Assembly (NCBI RefSeq): GCF_014204525.1
Contig: NZ_JACHLP010000013.1
Location: 1-64,000, forward strand
Direction of reading: 5' to 3'
Source of the DNA: Roseateles oligotrophus
GTDB lineage: Bacteria; Pseudomonadota; Gammaproteobacteria; Burkholderiales; Burkholderiaceae_C
Length of the DNA: 64,000 nucleotides
Below the pieces are notes generated by a model that had not been told where the DNA came from, did no database searches, and saw nothing but the letters and a program-made list of their open reading frames with translations. This document shows positions 43,427 through 56,430 of the stretch, piece by piece. Within the stretch, counting starts at the first letter, position 1; each line of letters starts with the position of its first letter. The translations under genes were made by a program, and so were the position numbers.

Positions 43427-43858
43427 CTAGCCTGGCTGCTTGCGGGCGCTGCGCCAGAAGTCGCGCAGCAGGATCAGGCCGGGGCTGTCATCGGCCCGGT
43501 CCGCCTCGGCCCGCAGCCGCCACCAGTTGGCCTGGGACAAGGCCTGCATCTCGCCTCGGCTGGAATGCACAAAGTCCATGTCCCAGCCCTCGAAGCTACG
43601 CGCCGCAATCGGCTCCAGCAGCAGCTCGGTGAGGCCACGATGGGCCGGGTTGGCCTTGATGCGACCATAGGTCTCCAGCACGGCGCTGCGCGGGCCTTCC
43701 AGACACTGCATGAAATTGCCCTCGTCGTAGAGCAGCACGCCGGTCAAGCCATTGATGTGATTGCGGGCCATGGCTTTCTTGAGCATGGCTTGCAGCTGCT
43801 CATCGCTCATCAGCTGGGACGCGGTACTGACGTACACCAGGGTGCAAAGATCGGACAT
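43427..43858 (-). CDS. BLUF blue-light photoreceptor
   Basis: 143 residues, a single BLUF domain that holds FAD. The photocycle residues are in place: Tyr9 in LVYVSTAS, Asn33 in ARNHINGLTG, Gln51 in FMQCLEG and a Trp92 in FEGWDMDF. It has no output domain, so it signals through a partner. HDOD and PAS-GGDEF-EAL genes lie next to it, a plausible light-to-c-di-GMP route. ATG 43858 was chosen because it opens the domain directly; the longer frame has no family match. It probably ends at the hairpin at 43410. Confidence 0.92.
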   Translation of the reverse strand: MSDLCTLVYVSTASQLMSDEQLQAMLKKAMARNHINGLTGVLLYDEGNFMQCLEGPRSAVLETYGRIKANPAHRGLTELLLEPIAARSFEGWDMDFVHSSRGEMQALSQANWWRLRAEADRADDSPGLILLRDFWRSARKQPG

Positions 43859-44026
43859 GGGCGGCACTCGACAGCAGAAAAAGTGCGGGAGGACGGGTTG
43901 AGCCATGCTACTTGCCGTCAAGGTTAGCGGCAAGCGCAGGCCAGGTCTGGGGCCTGCCTACAGTTTCAAGCCCGGCGTCCGATAGATCAGGCGCAGGGCC
44001 TGGGTCTCGCCAGGCCTGCGACCGGC

Positions 44027-44929
44027 ATGGACGATAGCCCCCCACTCTTCACCCCGCTCTTTCTGGAGACGCCCAGGCACGGCTTGCTGGCCTGGGTGGA
44101 GTTTTTCCGCCGGGTCGAGATTCCGGTGCAAGCGCACACGGCCCTGCGCCTGGACGAGCTGGCGCAGGACGAAGACGGCGTGGACATGAATGAGTTGGCC
44201 GCCCTGATCAACGCCGACCCGCTGATGGTGCTGCGCCTGTTGCGCCATGCCGGCAGCTTGGGGCACAAAGGCCGCAACACCGCCGACCCCAAGACCGTGG
44301 ACTCGCTGGAGACCCTGATCCTGCTGGGCACCGGCCCCTTCTTCCGCGCTTCGGTCGGCCTGCCGCAGGCGCAAGACTGGCTGGCCAGCCGGCCCGAGGC
44401 CCTGGCCGGCCTGCAGCGGGTGCTGGAGCTGGGCCAGCGCGCCGCCAGCTTTGCCCATGGCTTTGCCGCCCAGCTGGACGACCCCAAGGCCCCGCTGATC
44501 CACGAGGCCACCTTGCTGCACCATTTTGTCGAGATGCTGATGTGGTTGCATGCGCCGGCCCTGGCCGGGCGCATCGACGCGCTGCAGGCCGCCACGCCGG
44601 GCCTGCGCACCCGCCAGGCCTGCCACTCGGTGCTGGGCATCGATGTGTTGGAGCTGCGCCTGGCCCTGATCAAGGCCTGGCGCCTGCCTGATGTGTTAGC
44701 CCAGCTGACCGATGACGACCACGCCCACCGCCCCCAGGTGCGCTGCGTGATGCTGGGCCTGCGCCTGGCCCGCCACACCCGCGAGGGCTGGAACCACCCC
44801 GGCCTGACGCAGGACGTGCAGGACATCGCCACACTGCTGAACCTGGGCCTGGAGCCCACGCTGCGCCTGCTGCCCAAGCTGGAGCTGGGCGCAGCAGATG
44901 CACCGGCCTTCGCCTCAGAGGGCGAGTAG
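44027..44929 (+). CDS. HDOD-domain protein
   Basis: 300 residues, helical. Residues about 20-220 resemble HDOD (DEDGVDMNELAALINADPLMVLRLLRHAGSLGHKG), the HD-superfamily variant without catalytic His-Asp pairs that acts as a protein-binding module in signalling. The rest is unclassified. It is divergent from the BLUF gene (168 bases between) and overlaps the convergent PAS-GGDEF-EAL gene by 15 bases at the 3' end. It is likely part of the same light/c-di-GMP signalling region. Confidence 0.82.
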   Translation: MDDSPPLFTPLFLETPRHGLLAWVEFFRRVEIPVQAHTALRLDELAQDEDGVDMNELAALINADPLMVLRLLRHAGSLGHKGRNTADPKTVDSLETLILLGTGPFFRASVGLPQAQDWLASRPEALAGLQRVLELGQRAASFAHGFAAQLDDPKAPLIHEATLLHHFVEMLMWLHAPALAGRIDALQAATPGLRTRQACHSVLGIDVLELRLALIKAWRLPDVLAQLTDDDHAHRPQVRCVMLGLRLARHTREGWNHPGLTQDVQDIATLLNLGLEPTLRLLPKLELGAADAPAFASEGE

Positions 44930-47308
44930 CAAGTCCCCCGACGCCACCCCCTGCACCACCTCCCGCTGCGGCGCGGGCTGCGGCTGCGCCAGGACGAAAT
45001 CCCACGCCGCCATCGGCCGGCCGTAATACCAGCCCTGGGCCCAGTCGCAACCCTCGCGGCGCAGCCAGGCGGCTTGCTCGGCCGTCTCCACGCCCTCGGC
45101 CAGCACATCCAGATTGAGGCTGCGCGCCAGCACGATGACGGTGCGGGCGATGGCGGCCACGCTGGCGTCGCTGCCCAGCTCGCTGACGAAGCTGCGGTCG
45201 ATCTTGAGCGTCTGCACCGGCATGCGGCGCAGATAGGACAGCGAGGAGTAGCCGGTGCCGAAGTCGTCGATGGCCACCCGCACGCCGCGCTGGTTGAGCG
45301 CACCCAGCAGTTGGATGGCGGCCTCGGCATCCTCCAGCAGCAGGCTCTCGGTCACCTCCAGCTCCAGCGCCTGGGCCGGGCAGCCGGTGGCGGCGAGTAT
45401 GGCTTCCACCATCTCGACAAAGTCCGGCTGGCGCAGCTGGCGGGCCGAGACGTTGACGGCCACCTGCTGCGGCTTGCCGGCCACGCCCTGCCAGCGCGCG
45501 GCTTGAGCGCAGGCCGTCTCCAGCACCCAGCGGCCTATGGGCACGATCAGGCCGGTCTCCTCGGCCAGCGGGATGAATTCCATCGGCGAGACCGGGCCGC
45601 GCGTCGGGTGGTTCCAGCGCAGCAAGGCCTCGGCGCCGATCAGCGCACCGTCCGACAAGCGCAGCTGCGGCTGATACTCCAGGCGGAACTGCGCCACCTC
45701 GCAAGCATGGCGCAAGGCATGGGTCAGCTCGAAGCGCTGCTGCACGGCCAGGGTCAGCTCGGGCCGGTAGGCCTGCACCGTGTTGCGGGCCTGGGCCTTG
45801 GCCCTGCACATGGCCGCCTCGGCATTGCGCAGCAACTCGTCCACCGTCCGGCCATCGGCCGGGAACAGGGCCAGGCCTATGCTGGCGCCCAGATTGAAGC
45901 GGCGCTGAGGCTCGCTGTCGCCGACGGCGATGGGCTCGCGCATGGCCTCGATCAGGCGCTCGCCCAGGCGCATGGCGCTTTCCTCGTCCACCTGGCCGGA
46001 CAGCACGATGACGAACTCGTCCGCCCCCACCCGCGCCACCGAATCGCTCAGGCGCAGCACATTCAAGAAGCGGGCCGCGGCCTCCTTGAGCACCGCATCG
46101 CCCGCCGCATGGCCGGCCACATCGTTGACCTCGCGGAAGCCGTCCAGATCGATATAGAGCACGGCCACGCCGCTGCGCTCGCGCTCGGCAATGCCGATCT
46201 GGCGCTCGATGCGGTCCCGCAGCAGGGCCAGATTGGGCAGGCCGGTCAGGCGGTCGTGCAGCTCCTGGTGCAGCAGCTCGGCCTCGGTGGCCTTGATGCG
46301 CGAGATATCGGTCAGCACCGAGAGGTAATGCGCCTCGCCGCCCGCCTCGGCCGGCGGCACGCTGACGATGGTGGCCCACAAGGGCACGGCCACGCCGACC
46401 TTGTTGCGCTCCAGCAGCTCGCCGCTCCACTTGCCCTTGGCACCCACCTCGGCCCACAGCTCTTTGAGGATCTCGGGGTTTTGCTCGCCGATCTGCAGAT
46501 AGTGGGGCATGGTGCCCAGCAGCTCCTCGCAGCTATAGCCGGTGATGGCACACAGGGCCGGGTTGACATCGCGGATCAGCAGATCGGCATCCAGCACCAT
46601 GATGCCCTCGCCGCAATGCTCGAACACGGTGACGGCCCGGTGCAGCTGGCTCATGGCCTCGCGCAGCGCCGTCACATCGCGGGCCACGCCCACCGAGCCC
46701 ATATTCTGGCCATCGGCAAACACCGCGGCCTGCACCACGTCCAGGCAGATGCGCTGGCCGTCCGGCCGGGTCGACCAGGCCAGGGTGCGCTGCATGCCGC
46801 CGACGGCCGAGCTGCTGTGATTGAGGGCCAGGCTCCAGTCCGGGCTCTGGCTCAGCTGCTGATCGCTGAGACCCAGCAGCTGCGACTCGGGCAGGCCGGT
46901 GCAATGGACGAAGGCCGGGTTACAGCCCTCGTAAGCGCCGCGCTGATCCTTGAAGTAGACGGGGTCGGGGATCGCATTGAGCAAGGCGCTGAGCTTGCTG
47001 CGCTCGCGCTTGACGGCCAGCAACTCCTGGCGGCGCAGGCGCAAACGCAGGCGCAGCATATAAAGCAAGCCCAGGGCCAGACCCATGGCCACCACGCCCA
47101 GCAGGCTGAAGGCCAGCCACCAGAAGCTGGGCTCGTGCAGAAAGGACAGATCCACGCCGAGCAGCAGCGGCGCGGCCGCCCCGGCCGGCGGCGCCACAGC
47201 CAGCACCGCGCCGCCCAGCGCGACGGCCCTGAGCCCCGTGCCGGGCGCGCGGCTTGCGCCCCTTCCTGTCGACCTGGCAGGCGACCGGCGGAAGAAATTT
47301 GCTTTCAT
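44915..47308 (-). CDS. PAS-PAS-GGDEF-EAL membrane protein, probable c-di-GMP phosphodiesterase
   Basis: 797 residues. An N-terminal membrane region with a transmembrane helix at about 58-85, two PAS domains (about 100-230 and 230-350), GGDEF (about 355-520) and EAL (about 535-785). The cyclase motif is GADEF instead of GGDEF (VARVGADEFVIVL), so cyclase activity is probably lost and it may only bind GTP. The EAL core is complete (AEALLRW, DDFGTGYSSLSYL, LKIDRSFV), so it should hydrolyse c-di-GMP. Its end overlaps the HDOD gene, and the two may be linked in light or redox signalling with the BLUF protein. Confidence 0.9.
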   Translation of the reverse strand: MKANFFRRSPARSTGRGASRAPGTGLRAVALGGAVLAVAPPAGAAAPLLLGVDLSFLHEPSFWWLAFSLLGVVAMGLALGLLYMLRLRLRLRRQELLAVKRERSKLSALLNAIPDPVYFKDQRGAYEGCNPAFVHCTGLPESQLLGLSDQQLSQSPDWSLALNHSSSAVGGMQRTLAWSTRPDGQRICLDVVQAAVFADGQNMGSVGVARDVTALREAMSQLHRAVTVFEHCGEGIMVLDADLLIRDVNPALCAITGYSCEELLGTMPHYLQIGEQNPEILKELWAEVGAKGKWSGELLERNKVGVAVPLWATIVSVPPAEAGGEAHYLSVLTDISRIKATEAELLHQELHDRLTGLPNLALLRDRIERQIGIAERERSGVAVLYIDLDGFREVNDVAGHAAGDAVLKEAAARFLNVLRLSDSVARVGADEFVIVLSGQVDEESAMRLGERLIEAMREPIAVGDSEPQRRFNLGASIGLALFPADGRTVDELLRNAEAAMCRAKAQARNTVQAYRPELTLAVQQRFELTHALRHACEVAQFRLEYQPQLRLSDGALIGAEALLRWNHPTRGPVSPMEFIPLAEETGLIVPIGRWVLETACAQAARWQGVAGKPQQVAVNVSARQLRQPDFVEMVEAILAATGCPAQALELEVTESLLLEDAEAAIQLLGALNQRGVRVAIDDFGTGYSSLSYLRRMPVQTLKIDRSFVSELGSDASVAAIARTVIVLARSLNLDVLAEGVETAEQAAWLRREGCDWAQGWYYGRPMAAWDFVLAQPQPAPQREVVQGVASGDLLLAL

Positions 47309-47467
47309 GCCCCACCCAAACTATGAGGTCAGCGTCTGCCGGCTTGAGCTGTTAGATCGGCATGGCTAGCGCTGCTGCTTTTTTGAATCTTGACCGCCGG
47401 GACAACAGGCGACCCCTCGTCTCATCGTTTCGGTAGTGTCAGCGCCAGACTTGAGTTAGAGCAGGGT

Positions 47468-51045
<3,578 letters not shown>

Positions 51046-51090
51046 TGGCAGACGCCAGCGGCCCGCCAGGGCCCGCTGTTGGGACCCCGC

Positions 51091-51117
51091 AAAGGCCATC
51101 CTCGGATGGCCTTTTTT
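51091..51117 (+). terminator. intrinsic terminator after the DUF4397 gene
   Basis: AAAGGCCATCC, loop TC, GGATGGCCTTT, running into six T (51112-51117). A perfect 11-bp stem followed by a T run: the clearest rho-independent terminator in the window. Confidence 0.9.
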
Positions 51118-51198
51118 CATGCCCGCAAAGGCCAAACCCTCGGCCTATACTGCCTCGAAATCAGCGGGGCGCATGAGCGCTCCTAACAAGGCGCTGAG

Positions 51199-54100
51199 AT
51201 GGCATCACCCTGCTCTGAACGCGAGATTGCCTACTACCGCGACGCCCATCGCCTGATGCTGGGCCTGGGCGGCCTGCATCTGCTGTGGTCCCTGAGCCTG
51301 GCTTCCAGCACCCAGACCTGGGGCCTGGCCCTGGGGGTGGGCCTGCCGGCCCTGGCCATTCCGGCCTGGTGCGCCTGGCGCTTCCCGGGTCGGCTGGTCT
51401 CCCGCCTGCTGATGGCCCTGGCCTTCATCGTGCTGACCGCCCTGGTGATCCAGCAGACCGGCGGCGACCCGGAGGCGCATTTCAGCTTCTTCGTGCTGCT
51501 GGCGGCCCTAGTCGTCTACTGCGACTGGCGACCCATCGCCCTGGCCAGTCTGGCGCTGGCCCTGCATCACATCGTGTTTTTGCTGCTGCAACCCCTGGGT
51601 CTGGGCATCACCGTCTTCAACGACGAGCGCACCCTGCTGGACAGCCAGTCCCTGTGGCAGCACCTGCTCTACGTCGGGGTGCAGGCCGTCGTCGTGTCCT
51701 TCATCGCCATCCGCATGCGGCGCCTGGTGCTGGAGTCCCATGCCGTCAGCGACGCGGTCCTGCGCATGGCCGCCGGCGAATGGGAGACGCCGCTGCCCGC
51801 GGCCGAGCTGAAGCGCTCCGCCCCGCTGAGCGCGCTCAACATCATGCAGCAGCGCCTCACCCACACCCTGGCCGATCTGCAGGCCGCACGCCTGCATGCC
51901 GAGGAGGCGACCGAGGCCAAGAGCCTGTTCCTGGCGAATATGAGCCATGAGATCCGCACCCCGCTGAATGCCATCATCGGCCTGTCCCATCTGGCCAGCC
52001 GCACCGAGCTGACGGTGCGCCAGCGCGACTACATCAGCAAGATCCGCCTCTCCGGCGAGCAGCTGCTGGGCCAGATCAACGACATCCTGGACTTCTCCAA
52101 GGTGGAGTCCGGCATGCTGACGATCGAGCACATCGCTTTCGAGCTGGACGCCATGCTGCAGAACGTGGCCAATGTGATCGCCGAGAAGGCCAATGACAAG
52201 GGCCTGGAGCTGGTGTTCGAGGTCGCGCCCGAGGTGCCGCCCTATCTGCTGGGCGACCCCCTGCGCCTGGGCCAGGTGCTGGTCAATTACGCCAATAACG
52301 CGGTCAAGTTCACCGAGCAGGGCGAGATCATCGTGCGGGTCCGCCTGGCCCAGGCCCTGGAGCCCGCCAGCAGGCCCAGCCATGTGCTGCTGCGCTTCGA
52401 GGTCAAGGACACCGGCCCGGGCCTGGGCCCGGCCCAGATGGGGCGGCTGTTCCAGAAATTCTCCCAGGCCGATAGCGGCGGCGGCCGCAAACACGGCGGC
52501 ACCGGCCTGGGCCTGGCCATCAGCAAGGGCCTGGCCGAGTTGATGGGCGGCACGGTGGGCGTGGAAAGCGTGTCCGGCCGAGGCGCCACCTTCTGGTTCA
52601 CGGCCAAGCTGGAGGTGGGCGAATTCAAGGCCAGGCCCTTGCTGCCCAGCGTCGACCTGCGCGGCCGCCGAGTGCTGGTGGTGGACGATAACGAACATGC
52701 GGCCATGGTGCTGAGCGATATGCTGGCCGCGCTCGGCTTCAAGGTGGAGACGGCCAGCTCCGGCGCCTCTGCCATCTACGCCGTGCGCGATGCCGAGGCG
52801 GCCGAGCGCCATTTCGACATCGTCATGATGGACTGGCAGATGCCGGGCATGGACGGCCTGGAGGCGGCCCGCCGCATCCGCGAGCTGGGTCTCAAGCACA
52901 TGCCGCAGCAGGTGATGGTGACGGCCTACGGCCGCGAAGAATCCATACGCGGCGCCCATTCCTCGGGCATGGTGGAGGTGATGCTCAAGCCCGTCAACGC
53001 CTCCCTGCTGTTCGACACCATGGTCAAGCTGGTCAGCGAGCAAGACGCCGCCCAGGCCAGCCAGGCGCCGGAGGCCGAGGAAGCCCTGAGCCCCAAGGAG
53101 ACGCTGAACACCCCGCCCAAGCTGCAGAACCTGATTGGCGCGCGCATCCTGCTGGTGGAAGATAACGAGCTGAATCAGCAGATCGCGAAGGAGCTGCTGG
53201 AAGAAGCCGGCTTTGTGGTCGACCTGGCCGAGCACGGCCTGGCGGCCCTGGCCCGGGTCGACAAGCAGCGCTACGACCTGGTGCTGATGGATATGCAGAT
53301 GCCGCAGATGGACGGCCTGGTGGCCACCCGCCAGATCCGCGCGATGCGGCGGCACAGCGGGCTGCCCATCGTGGCCATGACGGCCAATGCCCTGCCCGGC
53401 GACCGCGAGCGCTGCCTGGCGGCCGGCATGAACGACTATCTGGCCAAGCCCATCGAACCCGAGGCCATGTGGAGCGCCCTGGCCCGCTGGATCAAGCCCC
53501 ACGCCGGCCTGGGCAACCCACACCCGGCGCGTCCGGTGTTCGAAAAACCCATCACCCTGGTCAGCCGGCCCGAGCAGGCCGTGCGCCTGCCCAGCCACAT
53601 CCTCGGCCTGGACATGGCCCTGGGTCTGCGCCGGGTGGCGGGCCGGCCGGCCGTCTACCTGGATCTGCTGCACAAATTCATGGGCACACGCCGCCTGGCC
53701 CTGCTGGAGATCCGCGACGCCGTGCTGGCCGAGGACTGGCCGCTGGCCGAACGCCACACCCGCACGCTCAAAGGCCTGGCCGCCAATATCGGCGCCACCA
53801 GCCTGCAGGACGCCCTGGAACCGCTGGAAACCGCCCTGCGCGAGCCGCCTGCCCCGGCCCGCCTGCACGCCTTGATGAGCGTGGCCGAGAAGCAGCTGGA
53901 CGATTTGATCCTCGCCCTGACCCTGCAGCTGCCCGACCGCCGCAGCCCGGATGCCGAGCCCGAAGCCGGCGGCGAGGCCGCGGGCATGGATGCGGTGCAG
54001 CTGCAGTCCCTGCTGGAGCAGTTGGACACGGCCCTCAGCCGCGACGCCGCCCAGGCCCAGGCGCTGCTGAACCGCCACAGCGCCCTGCTGCGCGCCGCCG

Positions 54101-54228
54101 GCGGGGTCGAATTCGAGGCCTTGCAAAGAGCGATTCAGGCGGCCGCCAGCGGCCCCGCCCAGCGCGGCGCCCTGGATGCCGCCCGCCAGATCCTGGCGCG
54201 CTTTCTGAAGCTGCACGAGCCGCTATGA
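51199..54228 (+). CDS. hybrid sensor histidine kinase (HK-REC-REC-HPt)
   Basis: 1009 residues. An N-terminal membrane module with about five to six helices (about 20-180) precedes a HAMP-like segment, a dimerisation domain with His250 in NMSHEIRTPLNAI, an ATPase domain, and two receiver domains (about 490-610 with MMDWQMPGMDG; about 650-770 with LMDMQMPQMDG). An HPt-like helical domain ends the protein. In the HPt the usual phospho-His in the HTLKG motif is Arg: the sequence reads ERHTRTLKGLAANIG, so position 855 is Arg, with a His at 853 two residues before. This suggests that relay through this HPt is broken or rewired. No response regulator gene is adjacent. Confidence 0.9.
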   Translation: MASPCSEREIAYYRDAHRLMLGLGGLHLLWSLSLASSTQTWGLALGVGLPALAIPAWCAWRFPGRLVSRLLMALAFIVLTALVIQQTGGDPEAHFSFFVLLAALVVYCDWRPIALASLALALHHIVFLLLQPLGLGITVFNDERTLLDSQSLWQHLLYVGVQAVVVSFIAIRMRRLVLESHAVSDAVLRMAAGEWETPLPAAELKRSAPLSALNIMQQRLTHTLADLQAARLHAEEATEAKSLFLANMSHEIRTPLNAIIGLSHLASRTELTVRQRDYISKIRLSGEQLLGQINDILDFSKVESGMLTIEHIAFELDAMLQNVANVIAEKANDKGLELVFEVAPEVPPYLLGDPLRLGQVLVNYANNAVKFTEQGEIIVRVRLAQALEPASRPSHVLLRFEVKDTGPGLGPAQMGRLFQKFSQADSGGGRKHGGTGLGLAISKGLAELMGGTVGVESVSGRGATFWFTAKLEVGEFKARPLLPSVDLRGRRVLVVDDNEHAAMVLSDMLAALGFKVETASSGASAIYAVRDAEAAERHFDIVMMDWQMPGMDGLEAARRIRELGLKHMPQQVMVTAYGREESIRGAHSSGMVEVMLKPVNASLLFDTMVKLVSEQDAAQASQAPEAEEALSPKETLNTPPKLQNLIGARILLVEDNELNQQIAKELLEEAGFVVDLAEHGLAALARVDKQRYDLVLMDMQMPQMDGLVATRQIRAMRRHSGLPIVAMTANALPGDRERCLAAGMNDYLAKPIEPEAMWSALARWIKPHAGLGNPHPARPVFEKPITLVSRPEQAVRLPSHILGLDMALGLRRVAGRPAVYLDLLHKFMGTRRLALLEIRDAVLAEDWPLAERHTRTLKGLAANIGATSLQDALEPLETALREPPAPARLHALMSVAEKQLDDLILALTLQLPDRRSPDAEPEAGGEAAGMDAVQLQSLLEQLDTALSRDAAQAQALLNRHSALLRAAGGVEFEALQRAIQAAASGPAQRGALDAARQILARFLKLHEPL

Positions 54229-54936
54229 ATCGGCGTCCTTGCCGCGCAGCTCGCGCAGCGCGTCGGCGGCGATCCAGCGCGCGCTGCGCGAAGCCTGGGC
54301 CTGGATGCGCAAGGCCGCGGCCAGCGCCTCGGCCCGCAGCGCCGGCTTGCGCTTGCCGATCTGGCGCAGCGCCCAGTTGACCGCCTTTTTGACGAAGTTG
54401 CGCTCGTCCCCCGCCGCCGCCTCGATCAGGGCCAGGCGGGCGATGAAGTCGGCATCGGCACGGCGCTTGTCATGCACCGCCAGCACGGCCAGCAGGGAGA
54501 AGGCGCTGCGCCGCACATATTCCGCCTCGGCCGCCGCCCAGCGCGGGATGCAGGCCCAGGCCAGGGGCGAGCGGCGAAAGGCGTTGAGGCAGGCCTGATC
54601 GCAGACATCCCAGGCCTGCATGCCCTGCGTCCAGTGGTCCATCTGGGCCTGGCTCAGCTGCCGGGGCTCGGCCAGCAGGGAGGCCAGGATTTGCGCGTCC
54701 GGGATACCGCTGTCCCACAGCCGCAAGGCCAGTTCGTGGTCGGGGCCCATGGCCTTGCCCAGGGCACGCAGCTGCGGCACGGCCACGCCCAGGCGCGCCT
54801 CGCCATGCATGGCAAAACGCTGCATGCCAGCCAGTTGCTCGGGCCTGGCCAGCGCGCGCAAACGGGCCATGGCATCAGCCAGACGGGACGCCAGATCGGC
54901 GCCGTCCTGAGGGCGAGGAGAGGAAGCGGCTGGCAT
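54223..54936 (-). CDS. AlkD-like DNA alkylation repair protein
   Basis: 237 residues, entirely helical HEAT-repeat layout. PQLRALGKAMGPDHELALRLWDSG and the C-terminal FVKKAVNWALRQIGKRK are typical of the AlkC/AlkD family, glycosylases that remove alkylated purines without base flipping. A Trp/Asp pair usual in the active groove is present in outline (WDVCDQACLN). Its stop overlaps the hybrid kinase stop region by 6 bases; the genes are convergent. Confidence 0.82.
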   Translation of the reverse strand: MPAASSPRPQDGADLASRLADAMARLRALARPEQLAGMQRFAMHGEARLGVAVPQLRALGKAMGPDHELALRLWDSGIPDAQILASLLAEPRQLSQAQMDHWTQGMQAWDVCDQACLNAFRRSPLAWACIPRWAAAEAEYVRRSAFSLLAVLAVHDKRRADADFIARLALIEAAAGDERNFVKKAVNWALRQIGKRKPALRAEALAAALRIQAQASRSARWIAADALRELRGKDADS

Positions 54937-55420
54937 GGTGCAGGCAAAGCGAAGGCCGTGGACTGGCGGCCATTGTGCCGCCGCCGCGAGCCCGACGGGC
55001 CGGCCTCGACTCCCGTTTCATCCGCCCGACAACCCCCGTATTTGAGGGGCCGGACAAGCCCGAACAAGAGCGGGCTGACACACAGCTGCCACGGCTCGCT
55101 GGCTATTCTTCGCCTCGGTGAAGTGCTGAGGTCTTGTCGGCCCTTGGGCTAGCTGCCCGGCAAAGACGCGTCGTCGGAATTTCTCCGCCTCTTGAGCACA
55201 GGGTGCGGGAGGCCTGCGGATTCATGCCTGAAATTGCGCCAGTCAAACAAAATGGCAAACGTTTGCGAATGCGGACGAGCAGGGCTGTTTGAGGCGCCGG
55301 ACACAGCAGGGCGGCTGGTCGGAGGACGAGTCGGCCCGGCGGCGTCATCTCCAGGCACCGCGAGCCCTGGCCTCTGTCGAATCTTGTCCAAGCAATCAAC
55401 ACAGAGAGATCCTTACCGTG
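54937..55420. other. upstream region of the PEP-CTERM gene
   Basis: Nearly 500 bases with no good gene. It contains an AT-richer centre and a 12-bp palindrome (55255-55266). It is probably the promoter region of the PEP-CTERM gene, but no -10/-35 pair is certain. Confidence 0.4.
55255..55266. promoter_or_regulatory. palindrome GCAAACGTTTGC, possible operator
   Basis: A perfect 12-bp palindrome inside TGGCAAACGTTTGCG, about 155 bases before the PEP-CTERM start. The AAACGTTT core is common in LacI/GalR-type operators. A sigma-54 reading was considered and rejected because the GG-GC spacing is one base short. Confidence 0.3.
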
Positions 55421-56248
55421 ATGAAAAAGCAAACCCTCTTGCTGGCCGCCGCCCTGAGCGCCCTGGCCCTCGCAGCGCCCGCCCATGCCGCCGTGTCGGT
55501 GAACAGCAGCAGCTTTGTCTACAGCCAGTCCTTCGACAGCCTGGCCAAGACCACCTCGACCAGCAGCGTCGCCTGGGCCAATGACAGCACCCTCGCCGGC
55601 TGGAGCCTGTTCAACAAGGACAAGGCCGCCATCACCAGCTATCTGGCCGATGCCGGCGGCTCCAACACCGGCGGCTTCCGCAGCTTCGGCGTCGGCGGCA
55701 ATAGCGACCGTGCCCTGGGCGGCGTCGGCTCCGGCGGCAGCTATTTCGGCTCGCCCGCCAACGGCGCCGTGGCCGGCTGGATCGCCCTGTCCCTGAGCAA
55801 TACCAGCGGCAGCGCGCTGGCCGGCTTCAAGCTGGGCTTCGACGGCGAGCAGTGGCGCAACGGCGGCAACACGCCCGGCGTGGCCCAATCCATGGTGCTG
55901 GAATACGGCTTCGGCGCCACTTTTGCCGGCGTCACGAGCTGGACCGCCCCGGGCGCCAACTTCGACTGGAGCTCGCCGGTATTTGCCTCCACCACGGCCG
56001 CGGCCGTGAACGGCAACACCACGGGCCTGGTCGCCAACCGCGGCGCTCAGATCAACACCAGCTGGGCCGCCGGCGACACCTTGTGGATTCGCTGGACCGA
56101 GAGGAACGACCTCGGCAACGACCACGGCCTGGCCATCGACAATGTGAACTTCAGCGCTGTCGCCGCCGTGCCGGAACCCCAGACCTATGCCCTGTTGCTG
56201 GCCGGCCTGGGCGCCATCGGCTTCGTCGCCCGCCGCCGCAAGGCCTGA
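55421..56248 (+). CDS. PEP-CTERM exported protein
   Basis: 275 residues. Signal peptide (about 1-23, ending APAHAA), a beta-rich middle with repeats of Gly/Ser/Asn, and the C-terminal sorting tail VPEPQTYALLLAGLGAIGFVARRRKA: PEP motif, one membrane helix and an Arg-rich end. Exosortase cleaves at the PEP motif and attaches the protein to the exopolysaccharide layer. ATG 55421 begins the signal peptide. No exosortase gene is in the window. Confidence 0.92.
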   Translation: MKKQTLLLAAALSALALAAPAHAAVSVNSSSFVYSQSFDSLAKTTSTSSVAWANDSTLAGWSLFNKDKAAITSYLADAGGSNTGGFRSFGVGGNSDRALGGVGSGGSYFGSPANGAVAGWIALSLSNTSGSALAGFKLGFDGEQWRNGGNTPGVAQSMVLEYGFGATFAGVTSWTAPGANFDWSSPVFASTTAAAVNGNTTGLVANRGAQINTSWAAGDTLWIRWTERNDLGNDHGLAIDNVNFSAVAAVPEPQTYALLLAGLGAIGFVARRRKA

Positions 56249-56430
56249 GAACCGTCTCGGCTGCTCCCTGGCATCGGGCCGGCGCGGCGTCCATAACGGC
56301 CCGCCTGACGTGGCCGTGGCGCCGCCATCCGCGGCATGGCCAGGGAGCTGCTGGCGGCAAACGGCGAAACGCCTTCAAAACTGCTCTAATGCGGCCCGTT
56401 TCCCAACGCGCTTGAAAGGCCGCCACCGCC

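Noticed and set aside
45074-47326. 750-codon plus-strand frame inside the EAL gene
   Set aside because: Shadow of the PAS-GGDEF-EAL gene.
51508-54216. 902-codon minus-strand frame inside the hybrid kinase
   Set aside because: Shadow of the kinase gene with repetitive composition.
55253-55268. Sigma-54 promoter (TGGCA...TTGC)
   Set aside because: The GG to GC distance is 9 bases, one short of the required 10.
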